Shown: positions 1 to 9,429 of the stretch, one piece after another
How the letters are laid out: each line of letters opens with the position of its first letter
Position numbering within the stretch: position 1 is the stretch's first letter
NCBI GenBank assembly: GCA_030765865.1
Contig: JAVCDK010000098.1
Span: 1-45,221, forward strand
Direction of reading: 5' to 3'
From: Candidatus Celaenobacter antarcticus
GTDB taxonomy: Bacteria; Cloacimonadota; Cloacimonadia; JGIOTU-2
Length of the DNA: 45,221 nt
Notes under the pieces: generated by a model
The model's input: only the letters and a program-made list of their open reading frames with translations
Told to the model about the DNA's origin: nothing
The model's database searches: none
Position numbers and translations under genes: made by a program

Positions 1-2
1 AA

Positions 3-71
3 ATCAATGAATTAAAGCCAATTTCTTATCATAAAACCATAATTCCTGAAATAAAAAACGAAAAAAAGTAA
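3..71 (+). CDS. C-terminal tail of an upstream CDS (partial, 5' end outside window)
   Basis: Open frame from the window edge, INELKPISYHKTIIPEIKNEKK followed by TAA at 69-71; no start inside the window. Confidence 0.35.
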   Translation: MNELKPISYHKTIIPEIKNEKK

Positions 72-272
72 ATCTAAACCGAATATTATAAAATCATAAC
101 TAAAATTCCTTTATGGAATTTCCTGGATTAAGTTACATTTTAATTTTTTTATCAGCATTTATCAGTTTCATCAGCGTAAATTTGTGTTCTATTTCTTTCT
201 TGATATTTTCAAGGAAATTGACATCCAATCTTGCATACAAAGATTCACATGAAAGAATTCTCAGGACATGCA

Positions 273-3200
273 ATGCGAAAAAAATATCTAAATTTGATAA
301 TCATACTTGTTATAATTTTACTCAATCACTCATCACTTTTTGCAAAGAAAAAATCAGACAAAGAAATTCAAACCTATCCTTACGAATGGTCTTTCCAGCA
401 GGATACAGAACCGTTACAAACTGAGGTCGTTGGCAATCCCCTTGATTATGCAGGAAGGCGAATCGGAATAGATGTACGAAATTTTGAGCTTCCGCGAGCA
501 TATGAAAATTCCTACAGGTTTGCCTGCAGGTTCCCTCTTATAGATTATGTATCTAATCAGCCACTCTATATGAAGCAATGGACAGAAGATGTAAGTGAAC
601 GATTTATTGAGATTCAGAAGAAAGAGGGGATCAAGGTAACGAATTATGCACTTGAATTGCTGCGTGACACTCAAGAATTCCCTTCCATGAGCATATCAGA
701 GAATGTCGAATTGTTAGAAGATTTCAAGGATATGATAAGAAGTAGATCATTTTCTACTTCATATCAAAATGCAGTATCCAAATTGGTTGAGAAATATCTT
801 ATTGCAAAATCGCTGGTTTCAAAAGCAAAAGAAAATCTCTCCCCTGATGATTTAAAATTTTTCAATGATAATCCCGCCTACTTTCTCATTCCGGATGGTG
901 AACACATGCCTTCTCTTACCGGAGATGTTTCAACCCAATTTGAATTTATCGAGCACGCAAGAAAGTTCAAGTATCAGTATATGTTCTTTGCTGCAAAGAT
1001 CATGTCTGAGGCAATTTATAATTACTGGAATCTCACAAAAGATATGAGTGTTTCTGATATTTATAATGATCAATCTGCTTATAAAGAACCATTTATTTAC
1101 GTGACAAATTCATTAAGAATTGTCATCCGGGGAGTAGGGGATGATGTCTATACAAAAGATGCAGATCTTCTTATAGATATTGGCGGAGATGACATTTATC
1201 AAAACAATGCAGGCGGATGTAGATCGAGTTTTGAAGAGATCGCAGTTTGCATAGACCACAACGGAAATGATACCTACGACTCTCCAAATGATACGTATGT
1301 GCAGGGTTTCGGTTTTTTAGGCTGTGGTTTTCTGGCTGATTTCAATGGAAATGATATCTATTCTGCAAAGCATTTTGCGCAGGGTGCTGGTGTGTGTGGA
1401 GTTGGAGTGCTCTGGGATGAGTCTGGTTTTGATACGTATGATGCTCATGCATTCTGCCAGGGAGCAGGTATGTTCGGGTTGGGCATGCTGCTGGATAATA
1501 ATGGTGAAGACATATACGATTGCGCGACACTCGGACAGGGTGGGGCAACCACTCTCGGCATGGGCGTTCTCTCCGATCTGGATGGAGATGACCGATATTA
1601 CTTAGCTATTGATGAATCAAAAGACAAATTGGGAAACCTTGCAGGTTACGGACAGGGAGGCGCGCTTTCATTTAGAAATTATCCATGGAGCAAGAAACTC
1701 ACTGCATACGGAGGTGCGGGACTGCTTTTTGATGCATCCGGCAATGACCGCTACTGGGCAAAGGGCTGGTGTGATCAGGGAGGAAGCTATATCATGTCTT
1801 TGGGTGCATTAGTCGACCAATCTGGAAATGATCACTACACTGCAAATACTGGTCAGGGCAGCGGAATTCATATCACCAATGCAATCCTGATCGATAAAGA
1901 AGGGCATGATATTTATGAAGGAGGTTTCCGCACAGGTGGATCAGGTGGAGATCGATCTCCGGGATTCTTCATAGATTATGCAGGAAATGATGTGTATAGA
2001 TCCGGAACTTCTTCCTATGGAACAGGTGTGAAACCCGCGAGTTACTCACTTTTTATAGATTACCAGGGCGCAGACACATATATTTGTGATGAGCCAGAGA
2101 ATGAAATCACTTTCAATAACTGGCAAAGTTTTGGTGGAGTATGGCCTGGATCAGAACCCTATAGCTGCCCATATGCTATTTGCATGGATCTTGAGGGAGA
2201 AGATGATTATCACGTTAGGTATCATAAAAATAATTGTGAAAGATCGAGTTTCGGGCACGGGATTTTCATAGATACTGAGTGGAATGAGGGTGATGTAATT
2301 GGGGAGATCACCAACGAACTGAAAAAGCAGAAGTTGCCAGAACTAAGCGATAAGATAAAGGAATCGACGTATTACAGAGATATTACAGAATTATTGTCAT
2401 CGAGTGCGTTTATCCGTTTTCAGGCAATTGGGAAAATAATTCGGAACTCTGCAGACATCATACCTTATCTTACTGAAACCCTCAAGACTTCAGAAAACCG
2501 AAATGTAAATCGTGATGTTCTTGAGATAATTCACTATTACATTATGAATAATATGCTGGATGAGAATACTGAGAAGGAACTGATCTCATGTTTGGATTCA
2601 CCTGATGAAGAAGTACGTTATGTTATCGCAGATGATATCGGAATGTGGAATATTGAAACAGGCGAAAATGCACTGTTAAACATTGCAGTGTCGGATACTT
2701 CTGCGGATGTACGATATGCAGTATTAAGATCATTAGTACAGTTGGAATCAATGAAAGGACTTCTTATTGCCCGCAGATTATCAGAAAAAGATCCATCGGA
2801 AAAAGTGCGTAGAATTGCGACAGACTACCAGGGTGTTGTTGATGATGGAGTTGATCCTTTTCCTTTGTTGAGCTATATTCTACAGCATGATTCTTCTCCA
2901 TCTGTTCGAGTTGAAGCAGCGGAAGCATTTGGAAAACTCAAAGATGATAGAGCTGTTCCTCTACTTAGAAAAGCATCGCAATCTTTTGATGTGTATCTCC
3001 AGCGTGCTGCAGGGAAAAGTCTCGCAGAATTAGGATATATTGAGGGAATCGATATTCTGATAAAATCTCTCTCATTTCCTTCGATAGATGCGTTTGAAAA
3101 TTATAACTATAATGTTCCAAATTTTATTTCTATGTACTCCGGATTTGACCTACCCGAATCAGAACGATATGATCAGCAGAAATGGCGTGAATGGTTTGAT

Positions 3201-3632
3201 AAAAATAAATTCCAAATCGATATTCAAGAGAATCTGAAGAATTTGGATGTGTACCATGTTTTGCAGGATTCAATAGACCAATTTGAGCAACAAGAGAAAA
3301 TACCATTTCTTGAAAAATTTGTAGCCTCTCATTCGAATTTTATTAAAGCAAAGAAGGATCTCGCCCAAATTCTGAACAGAGCTGCCTGGGATATGGTAAC
3401 TGCTCCGGAAACTTCCGAAAAATATAATCCCAAGAGTGGGGTAGAATATGCAAAACGAGCCGTCGAACTCGACCCTCAATTGAATTATATTGACACACTT
3501 GCAGAAGCATATTATCAAAATGGTGATTATGCTAATGCACTTAAAATATGCAACGATATTATAGGGGATAATCCGAAAGATAAGATGTTTTTAGAGAGAA
3601 AAGAACTGTGCGAAAAGAAACTCCAAAATTAA
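273..3632 (+). CDS. Exported repeat protein: G-N/D-D-x-Y and Q-G-x-G-x-x-G-x-G-x-L-x-D repeats, then HEAT-like and TPR-like regions
   Basis: ORF 231-3632. The Met at 273 gives a good signal peptide (MRKKYLNLIIILVIILLNHSSLFA). Repeats run about 1131-2276; HEAT-like text includes DEEVRYVIADDIG, SADVRYAVLRSLV, SPSVRVEAAEAFGKL; C-terminal AVELDPQLNYIDTLAEAYYQNGDYANAL is TPR-like. Confidence 0.8.
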   Translation: MRKKYLNLIIILVIILLNHSSLFAKKKSDKEIQTYPYEWSFQQDTEPLQTEVVGNPLDYAGRRIGIDVRNFELPRAYENSYRFACRFPLIDYVSNQPLYMKQWTEDVSERFIEIQKKEGIKVTNYALELLRDTQEFPSMSISENVELLEDFKDMIRSRSFSTSYQNAVSKLVEKYLIAKSLVSKAKENLSPDDLKFFNDNPAYFLIPDGEHMPSLTGDVSTQFEFIEHARKFKYQYMFFAAKIMSEAIYNYWNLTKDMSVSDIYNDQSAYKEPFIYVTNSLRIVIRGVGDDVYTKDADLLIDIGGDDIYQNNAGGCRSSFEEIAVCIDHNGNDTYDSPNDTYVQGFGFLGCGFLADFNGNDIYSAKHFAQGAGVCGVGVLWDESGFDTYDAHAFCQGAGMFGLGMLLDNNGEDIYDCATLGQGGATTLGMGVLSDLDGDDRYYLAIDESKDKLGNLAGYGQGGALSFRNYPWSKKLTAYGGAGLLFDASGNDRYWAKGWCDQGGSYIMSLGALVDQSGNDHYTANTGQGSGIHITNAILIDKEGHDIYEGGFRTGGSGGDRSPGFFIDYAGNDVYRSGTSSYGTGVKPASYSLFIDYQGADTYICDEPENEITFNNWQSFGGVWPGSEPYSCPYAICMDLEGEDDYHVRYHKNNCERSSFGHGIFIDTEWNEGDVIGEITNELKKQKLPELSDKIKESTYYRDITELLSSSAFIRFQAIGKIIRNSADIIPYLTETLKTSENRNVNRDVLEIIHYYIMNNMLDENTEKELISCLDSPDEEVRYVIADDIGMWNIETGENALLNIAVSDTSADVRYAVLRSLVQLESMKGLLIARRLSEKDPSEKVRRIATDYQGVVDDGVDPFPLLSYILQHDSSPSVRVEAAEAFGKLKDDRAVPLLRKASQSFDVYLQRAAGKSLAELGYIEGIDILIKSLSFPSIDAFENYNYNVPNFISMYSGFDLPESERYDQQKWREWFDKNKFQIDIQENLKNLDVYHVLQDSIDQFEQQEKIPFLEKFVASHSNFIKAKKDLAQILNRAAWDMVTAPETSEKYNPKSGVEYAKRAVELDPQLNYIDTLAEAYYQNGDYANALKICNDIIGDNPKDKMFLERKELCEKKLQN

Positions 3633-3705
3633 AAATTTCTAAGTTATTGACGGAAATTATTTATTTTTTCTATTTTGAAATTAGTTTTTTACTAAATATA
3701 TAAGG

Positions 3706-5376
3706 ATGACTATGGAAAAGTTTGATATCAATAATTACAAAGAATTCAATATAGTTTTACAGCAACTAAATGAACTTATTGGGAAACAAAGTAAACATAT
3801 CAAAGAGCTTATTCATATTGGTGAGTCCCTCTCAGCAAAAAATAGTCTGGTAAACATTTTTACTCTGATCCTCAACGAAGCAATGGATTATGCAAATGCC
3901 GATGGGGGCACTATTTATATTGTCTCTAATGATAAAAAGTTCCTTGATTTCAAACTAACCTATAATAAATTTCTGAATTTAAGAATGGGGAATGTGGATG
4001 CACCGATAACATGGCCAAGCATACCACTCTATTTAAAAACCGGTTTAGCAAATATGAGCTATATGGTCTCTTATGTGTATCATACAAAGGATAGCAAAAC
4101 CTTTGATGATGTGTATGAACAGAAGCTGTTTGATAATGCTGGCACTCAAAAATTTGATACACGCAATAAATATCGTTCTGAATCAATGGCAGCTATTCCG
4201 CTAATAAATCATGAAGATGTGGTGATGGGTGTGATCCAGCTCATTAATGCGATGGATAATGATGGTAACATTATTCCATTTGGAACAGACCATATTGAAA
4301 TGCTTAATTCTCTTGCGTCGCAAGCTGCTATCTCACTTTCTAATACAAGACTAATTGAAAATCTTGAAGAATTGCTTCTGCAATTTATCAAATCTATCGG
4401 TTCCGCAATAGACAGAAAATCCAAATATACTGCCGGGCATGTCAAACGGGTGGCAACACTTACAGAAGAAATAGCCCAAAGAATAAATGAGGATGAGGAT
4501 GGTTTTTTCAAAGATGTGTATTTTAATGGTGATCAATTAAAAGAACTCTCGATGGCAGGGTGGATGCATGATGTCGGTAAAATTGTCACGCCTGAATATA
4601 TCATGGACAAATCAACTAAACTCCAGACGATCATTGATAGAATTGAGCTCATAAAAATTCGATGTGAACTGTTGAAACAAGTCATCAAAAAAGATATTAA
4701 TAAATTGCAGTTAGATAGCAAGCTAACCAAAGAAAAAAAGCAAGAACTAATAAAAATTTCCAATCAAATAGACCAAGACATTTCTCTGATTGAGAAAATG
4801 AATTTTGGCGTGGAAAAATTTTCAGATGAAAACAAAAATGAAATAAAACGAATATATTCTTTTTCCTATTTTTCAGAAGGAAAAGAATACAAGATCATCT
4901 CTGAAGACGAGATGAAGAATCTAATGATAAGCAGAGGCACTCTTACTGATGATGAATTTGCCATTATGAAAGATCATGCACAGGTAACCTGGGAAATGCT
5001 TTCTACTCTTCAATTTCCCAAAAAGTATGAGAATGTACCCCTCTATGCGGCTTCACATCATGAGAGATTGGATGGGGGTGGGTACCCTAACAATCTACCT
5101 GAAGCAAAGATACCTATGCAAGCTCGCATAATTGCCGTGGCTGATGTCTTTGAAGCGCTTCTTAGCATACGTCCTTATAAGAAAGGAAAAAAGATCAGTG
5201 AAGCATTGAAAATAATGGCTTTAATGGTTCGAGACCACCAGCTTGATAAAAATGTGATGGATATCTTGTTGGATTCCGGGTTGTATATGTCCTTTGCCAA
5301 AAAAATAGCTAAACAAGAACAGATCGACAAAGTGGATATTAATATTTTTAAAAGTATTTATCATATAGAAAAATGA
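3706..5376 (+). CDS. GAF domain + HD-GYP phosphodiesterase (predicted c-di-GMP hydrolase)
   Basis: GAF-like N-terminus (SMAAIPLINHEDVVMGVIQLIN), WMHDVGKIVTPEYIMDKS, ASHHERLDGGGYPNNLP, ADVFEALLSIRPYKKG. RBS-like AAGGATG upstream. Confidence 0.9.
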   Translation: MTMEKFDINNYKEFNIVLQQLNELIGKQSKHIKELIHIGESLSAKNSLVNIFTLILNEAMDYANADGGTIYIVSNDKKFLDFKLTYNKFLNLRMGNVDAPITWPSIPLYLKTGLANMSYMVSYVYHTKDSKTFDDVYEQKLFDNAGTQKFDTRNKYRSESMAAIPLINHEDVVMGVIQLINAMDNDGNIIPFGTDHIEMLNSLASQAAISLSNTRLIENLEELLLQFIKSIGSAIDRKSKYTAGHVKRVATLTEEIAQRINEDEDGFFKDVYFNGDQLKELSMAGWMHDVGKIVTPEYIMDKSTKLQTIIDRIELIKIRCELLKQVIKKDINKLQLDSKLTKEKKQELIKISNQIDQDISLIEKMNFGVEKFSDENKNEIKRIYSFSYFSEGKEYKIISEDEMKNLMISRGTLTDDEFAIMKDHAQVTWEMLSTLQFPKKYENVPLYAASHHERLDGGGYPNNLPEAKIPMQARIIAVADVFEALLSIRPYKKGKKISEALKIMALMVRDHQLDKNVMDILLDSGLYMSFAKKIAKQEQIDKVDINIFKSIYHIEK

Positions 5377-7298
5377 AAAAACTCCTTTTGCTCATTGCAG
5401 TTTTGGTACTGACAACTTACTCACTTCAGGGGATAACAGAAGTTGATAGTCTTAAAATTGCAGTGCAAGATGCTCCGATCGATGAGCGAATTTCCATCCT
5501 AAACACTCTCGCGACAAAATACTGGTATATCGACCCGGATTCAAGTATCTTTTTTGCATGCAGAGCACTCGAACTTGCTCAAACCAGTAAAGATAAGATG
5601 CATGAAGCTGAAGCATATCATAAATTAGGCGGAGCTTACTATTTTCTCAGTGATTACAGTAAAGCCCTTGAAAACTATAAGAAGTCTTTGCTGATCAAGA
5701 AAGAACTTATGGACAATGAGGGAGTAGCAAAGATCTCTAATAATATCGGTATGATATATCAGGAGTTGGGAAGCTATGATAAAGCATTAGATAACTATAT
5801 GCTCGCTTTGCAGTTTTATGAGGCTTCTCAGGATGAAAAAAAAATAGCAGTTATACTTAACAATATCGGCACAGTATACGGAGACCTGAAAAACTACGAT
5901 AAAGCATTGTTTTCCTATATGCATTCTTTAGAGATCAAACAAAAGCTTGATGATAAAAGGGGTATTGCAAGCACACTTCATAATATTGGACGAGCATATG
6001 ATAATTTGAAAGAGTATGATAAAGCTCTTGAATACTACGAGCGCTCAATAGTTCTAAAAAAAGAATTGAATAATCAATATGGTCTCGCTCTCACAATGAA
6101 CAATATTGGTAAAGTCTATTCCGAACAGAATAAAATTGAGAAAGCTCTTACATATTATGATGATGCCCTGCAGATCGAAGAAGCTCTTGGAGATAAGTTC
6201 GGAGAAGCCAATACTCTAAATAATATTGGTGAAGCATATATAACTCTGTATGATTTGAGCAAAGCTGAAAATTATATACAACAAGCACTGGAAATAGCGC
6301 AGGAAATAGATGCGAAATATATTATTGAAGCTAGTTATCTATATTTATCTGATCTTCATGAAATGAGAGGACAACCTGAAAAAGCTTTGATTTATTATCA
6401 AAAAATGTTTGAAATAAATCAGGAAATATTCAATGAGCAGGTACGTGATAAGATAGCAATGCTCCAAACCAGATATGAGACTGAGAAAAAGGATCAGGAG
6501 ATCGAACTCTTAATTAAGGAAAGAGATATTAATGAACTCACCATTGAGAAACAGCAAAACTTAAGAAATTTTCTTATTGTGCTCATTTTCTTAGTTATCA
6601 TTATTGCAATAATAATGTATATAAGTTATCGTCAAAAAAGAAAAGATAATCAAGTTATCGCTGAGGAAAAAGCAAAGTCTGACAAACTTTTGTTGAACAT
6701 CTTGCCTGTTCGAATTGCACATGATTTGAAAGAAACCGGCACGACAGAACCCGAGTTATTTAAAGATGTGTCGGTTTATTTTTCTGATATTGTGGGTTTT
6801 ACAGTTGCTTCTGCCAATCTTACCCCGAAAAAGCTCATTGATGAATTAAATGAGATATTTACTGCTTTTGATGAAATCATAGAAAAATATGAGTGCGAAC
6901 GGATAAAAACGATTGGCGATGCATATCTTGCTGTTGGAGGAATGAACAGAAGTAATGAAACGCCTGCAATAAATATAGTTCGCGCAGCCATTGCGCATAT
7001 AGAATATTTGAAAAAACGAAATAAATCATCCGATATTAAATGGCAGATCAGAGTCGGCATCCACACTGGAGATGTGATAGGTGGTGTGGTGGGTATAAAA
7101 AAATATATTTATGATGTATTCGGTGATACAATAAATTTGGCAGCAAGAATGGAACAATATTCGGATACGATGAAAATTAATATTAGTGAAGATACATATC
7201 AATACCTAAAAAACAATTTTACCTGTATCGAACGGGACGGTATTGTTGTGAAAGGAAAAGGAGTAATGAAAATGTATTTTGTGGAAGGTGTTATATGA
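5373..7298 (+). CDS. Signal peptide + TPR array + TM helix + class III adenylate/guanylate cyclase domain
   Basis: MKKLLLLIAVLVLTTYSLQG, about 7 TPRs (NNIGxxYxxLxxYDKAL), TM FLIVLIFLVIIIAIIMYISY, cyclase motifs VYFSDIVGFT, RIKTIGDAYLAVGG, YDVFGDTINLAARME. ATGA overlap with the upstream gene. Confidence 0.92.
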   Translation: MKKLLLLIAVLVLTTYSLQGITEVDSLKIAVQDAPIDERISILNTLATKYWYIDPDSSIFFACRALELAQTSKDKMHEAEAYHKLGGAYYFLSDYSKALENYKKSLLIKKELMDNEGVAKISNNIGMIYQELGSYDKALDNYMLALQFYEASQDEKKIAVILNNIGTVYGDLKNYDKALFSYMHSLEIKQKLDDKRGIASTLHNIGRAYDNLKEYDKALEYYERSIVLKKELNNQYGLALTMNNIGKVYSEQNKIEKALTYYDDALQIEEALGDKFGEANTLNNIGEAYITLYDLSKAENYIQQALEIAQEIDAKYIIEASYLYLSDLHEMRGQPEKALIYYQKMFEINQEIFNEQVRDKIAMLQTRYETEKKDQEIELLIKERDINELTIEKQQNLRNFLIVLIFLVIIIAIIMYISYRQKRKDNQVIAEEKAKSDKLLLNILPVRIAHDLKETGTTEPELFKDVSVYFSDIVGFTVASANLTPKKLIDELNEIFTAFDEIIEKYECERIKTIGDAYLAVGGMNRSNETPAINIVRAAIAHIEYLKKRNKSSDIKWQIRVGIHTGDVIGGVVGIKKYIYDVFGDTINLAARMEQYSDTMKINISEDTYQYLKNNFTCIERDGIVVKGKGVMKMYFVEGVI

Positions 7299-8245
7299 AG
7301 CAATTACCAATTTCAATCTTATATGTAGAGGACGAACATATTATTCTTCAATCAGTCACAGAATTATTAGAGGATAAAGTTCGAGACCTATATCTCGCGA
7401 TGAACGCCACTGAAGCGCTTGAGCTTTTTAAGAAACACAAACCCGATGTGGTTATTACGGATATAAAAATGCCGGGTATGGATGGGCTGGCGCTTCTAAG
7501 GGAAATAAAAAAGATAAAAAGCGATACGAAGCTGGTGATCCTGACTGCATTTGGGAAAAAAAATTATCTCATGGATGCGATCACCCTTGGGGTTGACAAA
7601 TTTATTTTGAAACCTATTGAAGAAAGTTCTTATTTTCAAGAATTGCAGGATCTATCCAACTCTATAAAATTAGAAAAACAGCTCAAACTTGAAGAAGAAC
7701 GAAGAAAAAAAGCTCAGAAAGAATTGGAAGATGCGAATAAGAGATTGAGCAAATTAGCCAGAACCGATCCGTTAACAGGACTGTCCAATCGTCGGGATAT
7801 TTATGAGAAAATAGAATATGAGATTAGTCGTTTTGAAAGAAATAATGAAACTTTTGCAATTGTTATCGGGGACATAGATGATTTTAAAAATGTCAATGAT
7901 AACCTTGGACATGATGCAGGTGATTTCGTGCTCTTTTCTCTTGCTCATCAGATGCACTCCATGCTTCGAAAGCAAGATATTGTCGGAAGATGGGGGGGAG
8001 AGGAGTTCATATTAATGCTTCCTAATACAAAATTAGACGGCGCAAAAATAATTGTTGAAAAAGTCAGAGAGGCTATCCAGGATAAAGTGATACATTATAA
8101 GGATAAGGAAATATCCGTAACAATTACCTTTGGTATAGTGATATTTGATGAAATGCAACCGATAAATGATTGTATAAAAAAAGCAGATGTTGCACTCTAT
8201 AAAGGGAAAAAGAAAGGGAAGAACTGTGTAGTAGTGTATGAATAA
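7295..8245 (+). CDS. Response regulator: receiver domain + GGDEF diguanylate cyclase
   Basis: REC (YVEDEH, VVITDIKMPGMDG, LTAFG, FILKPI); GGDEF with LTGLSNRRD, GDIDDFKNVNDNLGHDAGD, WGGEEF, and an I-site RKQD five residues before GGEEF. ATGA overlap with the cyclase gene. Confidence 0.94.
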   Translation: MKQLPISILYVEDEHIILQSVTELLEDKVRDLYLAMNATEALELFKKHKPDVVITDIKMPGMDGLALLREIKKIKSDTKLVILTAFGKKNYLMDAITLGVDKFILKPIEESSYFQELQDLSNSIKLEKQLKLEEERRKKAQKELEDANKRLSKLARTDPLTGLSNRRDIYEKIEYEISRFERNNETFAIVIGDIDDFKNVNDNLGHDAGDFVLFSLAHQMHSMLRKQDIVGRWGGEEFILMLPNTKLDGAKIIVEKVREAIQDKVIHYKDKEISVTITFGIVIFDEMQPINDCIKKADVALYKGKKKGKNCVVVYE

Positions 8246-8344
8246 TAAATGATTTAAAAGATTAAGATTTGAATTTATAAAGATATTAACAAACTACACT
8301 AATCTAATTAGAGGTAAAAATCTTTCCTACTCCAAAAAAACTTG

Positions 8345-8361
8345 ACGCTCGATATGAGCGT
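8345..8361. promoter_or_regulatory. Short perfect hairpin/palindrome (acgctc-gatat-gagcgt)
   Basis: 6-bp arms with a 5-nt loop, followed by an imperfect T-rich run; lies between the GGDEF gene and the lipoprotein gene. Could be a weak terminator or an operator. Confidence 0.35.
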
Positions 8362-8406
8362 ATTAATTTTTTGTTCAAATTTTTTTGAATAAAAAATCAA
8401 GGATGA

Positions 8407-9408
8407 ATGTTAATAATAAAAATGACTAAAAAATATTTGCCATTGCTTTTGCTAACTATCTTACTATTAGCCAGTTGTGCAGATTTTCTTGAACCAATTA
8501 TTAACAATGGGGAGCTTGTGATCGAAGCAATTATTCCCACTATCGGCTTTGCCAGAGATGTATTTGTCTCTGATGATTATATCTATATAGCCGAAGATCA
8601 AGCTGGTTTTTCTATTTATGATAAGACTAATAATTTGCTTGTGACACATTATTATGGAAATATTGAAAATGCCCGGCTTATTCAAGCAGTCGATGCTATT
8701 AAGCAAGTTTTTGTATACGATCAATATGGAAGTCCTGCTGCGATAATGGTTTATGATATTACCGATCCTTCAAATCCCGCTGAAATGCCACCCATTACTG
8801 GTCAGACCGGCGATATTGAAGCACTGGTCTGTGATATTCAGCCAGATAACAGTATCGATGTTTTATGGACTCATACCAATATTTATCAGTATGGAAATTA
8901 TGATAATATTTGGCTCGGTTCTTATGCATATAACTTTCCCAATGCAGTCGGAGGATTTGATATTGTAGACACTCTGCTTTTTGTAACAGGAGAACAGAGA
9001 GGATTGTATATCACAAACCGTAATGATGGCACTATCATAAGTGAAGTTAATACTCCCGGAACAGCAGTCGATGTTAAGGTGTATGGCAATTATGCTTATA
9101 TTGCAGATAAAGAATATGGAATCTCTGTCATTGATATTTCAGATATTACTCAACCTGAGCTGATTTACAATCACGATACTTCCGGATATGCTCAGAGAAT
9201 CGACGCTGAAGAAGATTATCTTACGGTTGCTTCCGGTGGCGGGGGAGTATATCTGTTTGATATTTCAGACAGAGCTCAACCGGAATTCACAGATCGCTGG
9301 GATGATTCGGATATCGGGTATACCTATGATGTAGATATTCACGAGGGGGAAGTATTTGTTGCAACCCGTGAGGGTGTATATCGAATGTTGATAATTAATG
9401 ATAAATAA
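8407..9408 (+). CDS. Lipoprotein with LVIVD-like beta-propeller repeats
   Basis: Lipobox LLLASCADF; repeats such as VFVSDDYIYIAEDQAGFSIYD, VYGNYAYIADKEYGISVIDISDITQPELI, YLTVASGGGGVYLFDISDRAQPEF. Start may be 8422. Confidence 0.85.
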   Translation: MLIIKMTKKYLPLLLLTILLLASCADFLEPIINNGELVIEAIIPTIGFARDVFVSDDYIYIAEDQAGFSIYDKTNNLLVTHYYGNIENARLIQAVDAIKQVFVYDQYGSPAAIMVYDITDPSNPAEMPPITGQTGDIEALVCDIQPDNSIDVLWTHTNIYQYGNYDNIWLGSYAYNFPNAVGGFDIVDTLLFVTGEQRGLYITNRNDGTIISEVNTPGTAVDVKVYGNYAYIADKEYGISVIDISDITQPELIYNHDTSGYAQRIDAEEDYLTVASGGGGVYLFDISDRAQPEFTDRWDDSDIGYTYDVDIHEGEVFVATREGVYRMLIINDK

Positions 9409-9429
9409 AAAAAAGCATAGAGGATCCAA

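Noticed and set aside
113-424. 103-aa ORF overlapping the first large gene
   Set aside because: It lies out of frame over the signal-peptide region of the 273-3632 gene and has no RBS or recognisable domain.
1342-1548. Antisense ORFs inside the repeat gene (and similar antisense ORFs throughout the window)
   Set aside because: They are shadow ORFs of strong + strand genes, with low-complexity or His/Ser-rich translations and no motifs.
1131-2276. RTX toxin / haemolysin-type Ca-binding repeats
   Set aside because: Repeats lack the GGxGxDxUx nonapeptide spacing; the GND-x-Y plus QGxG register is different.
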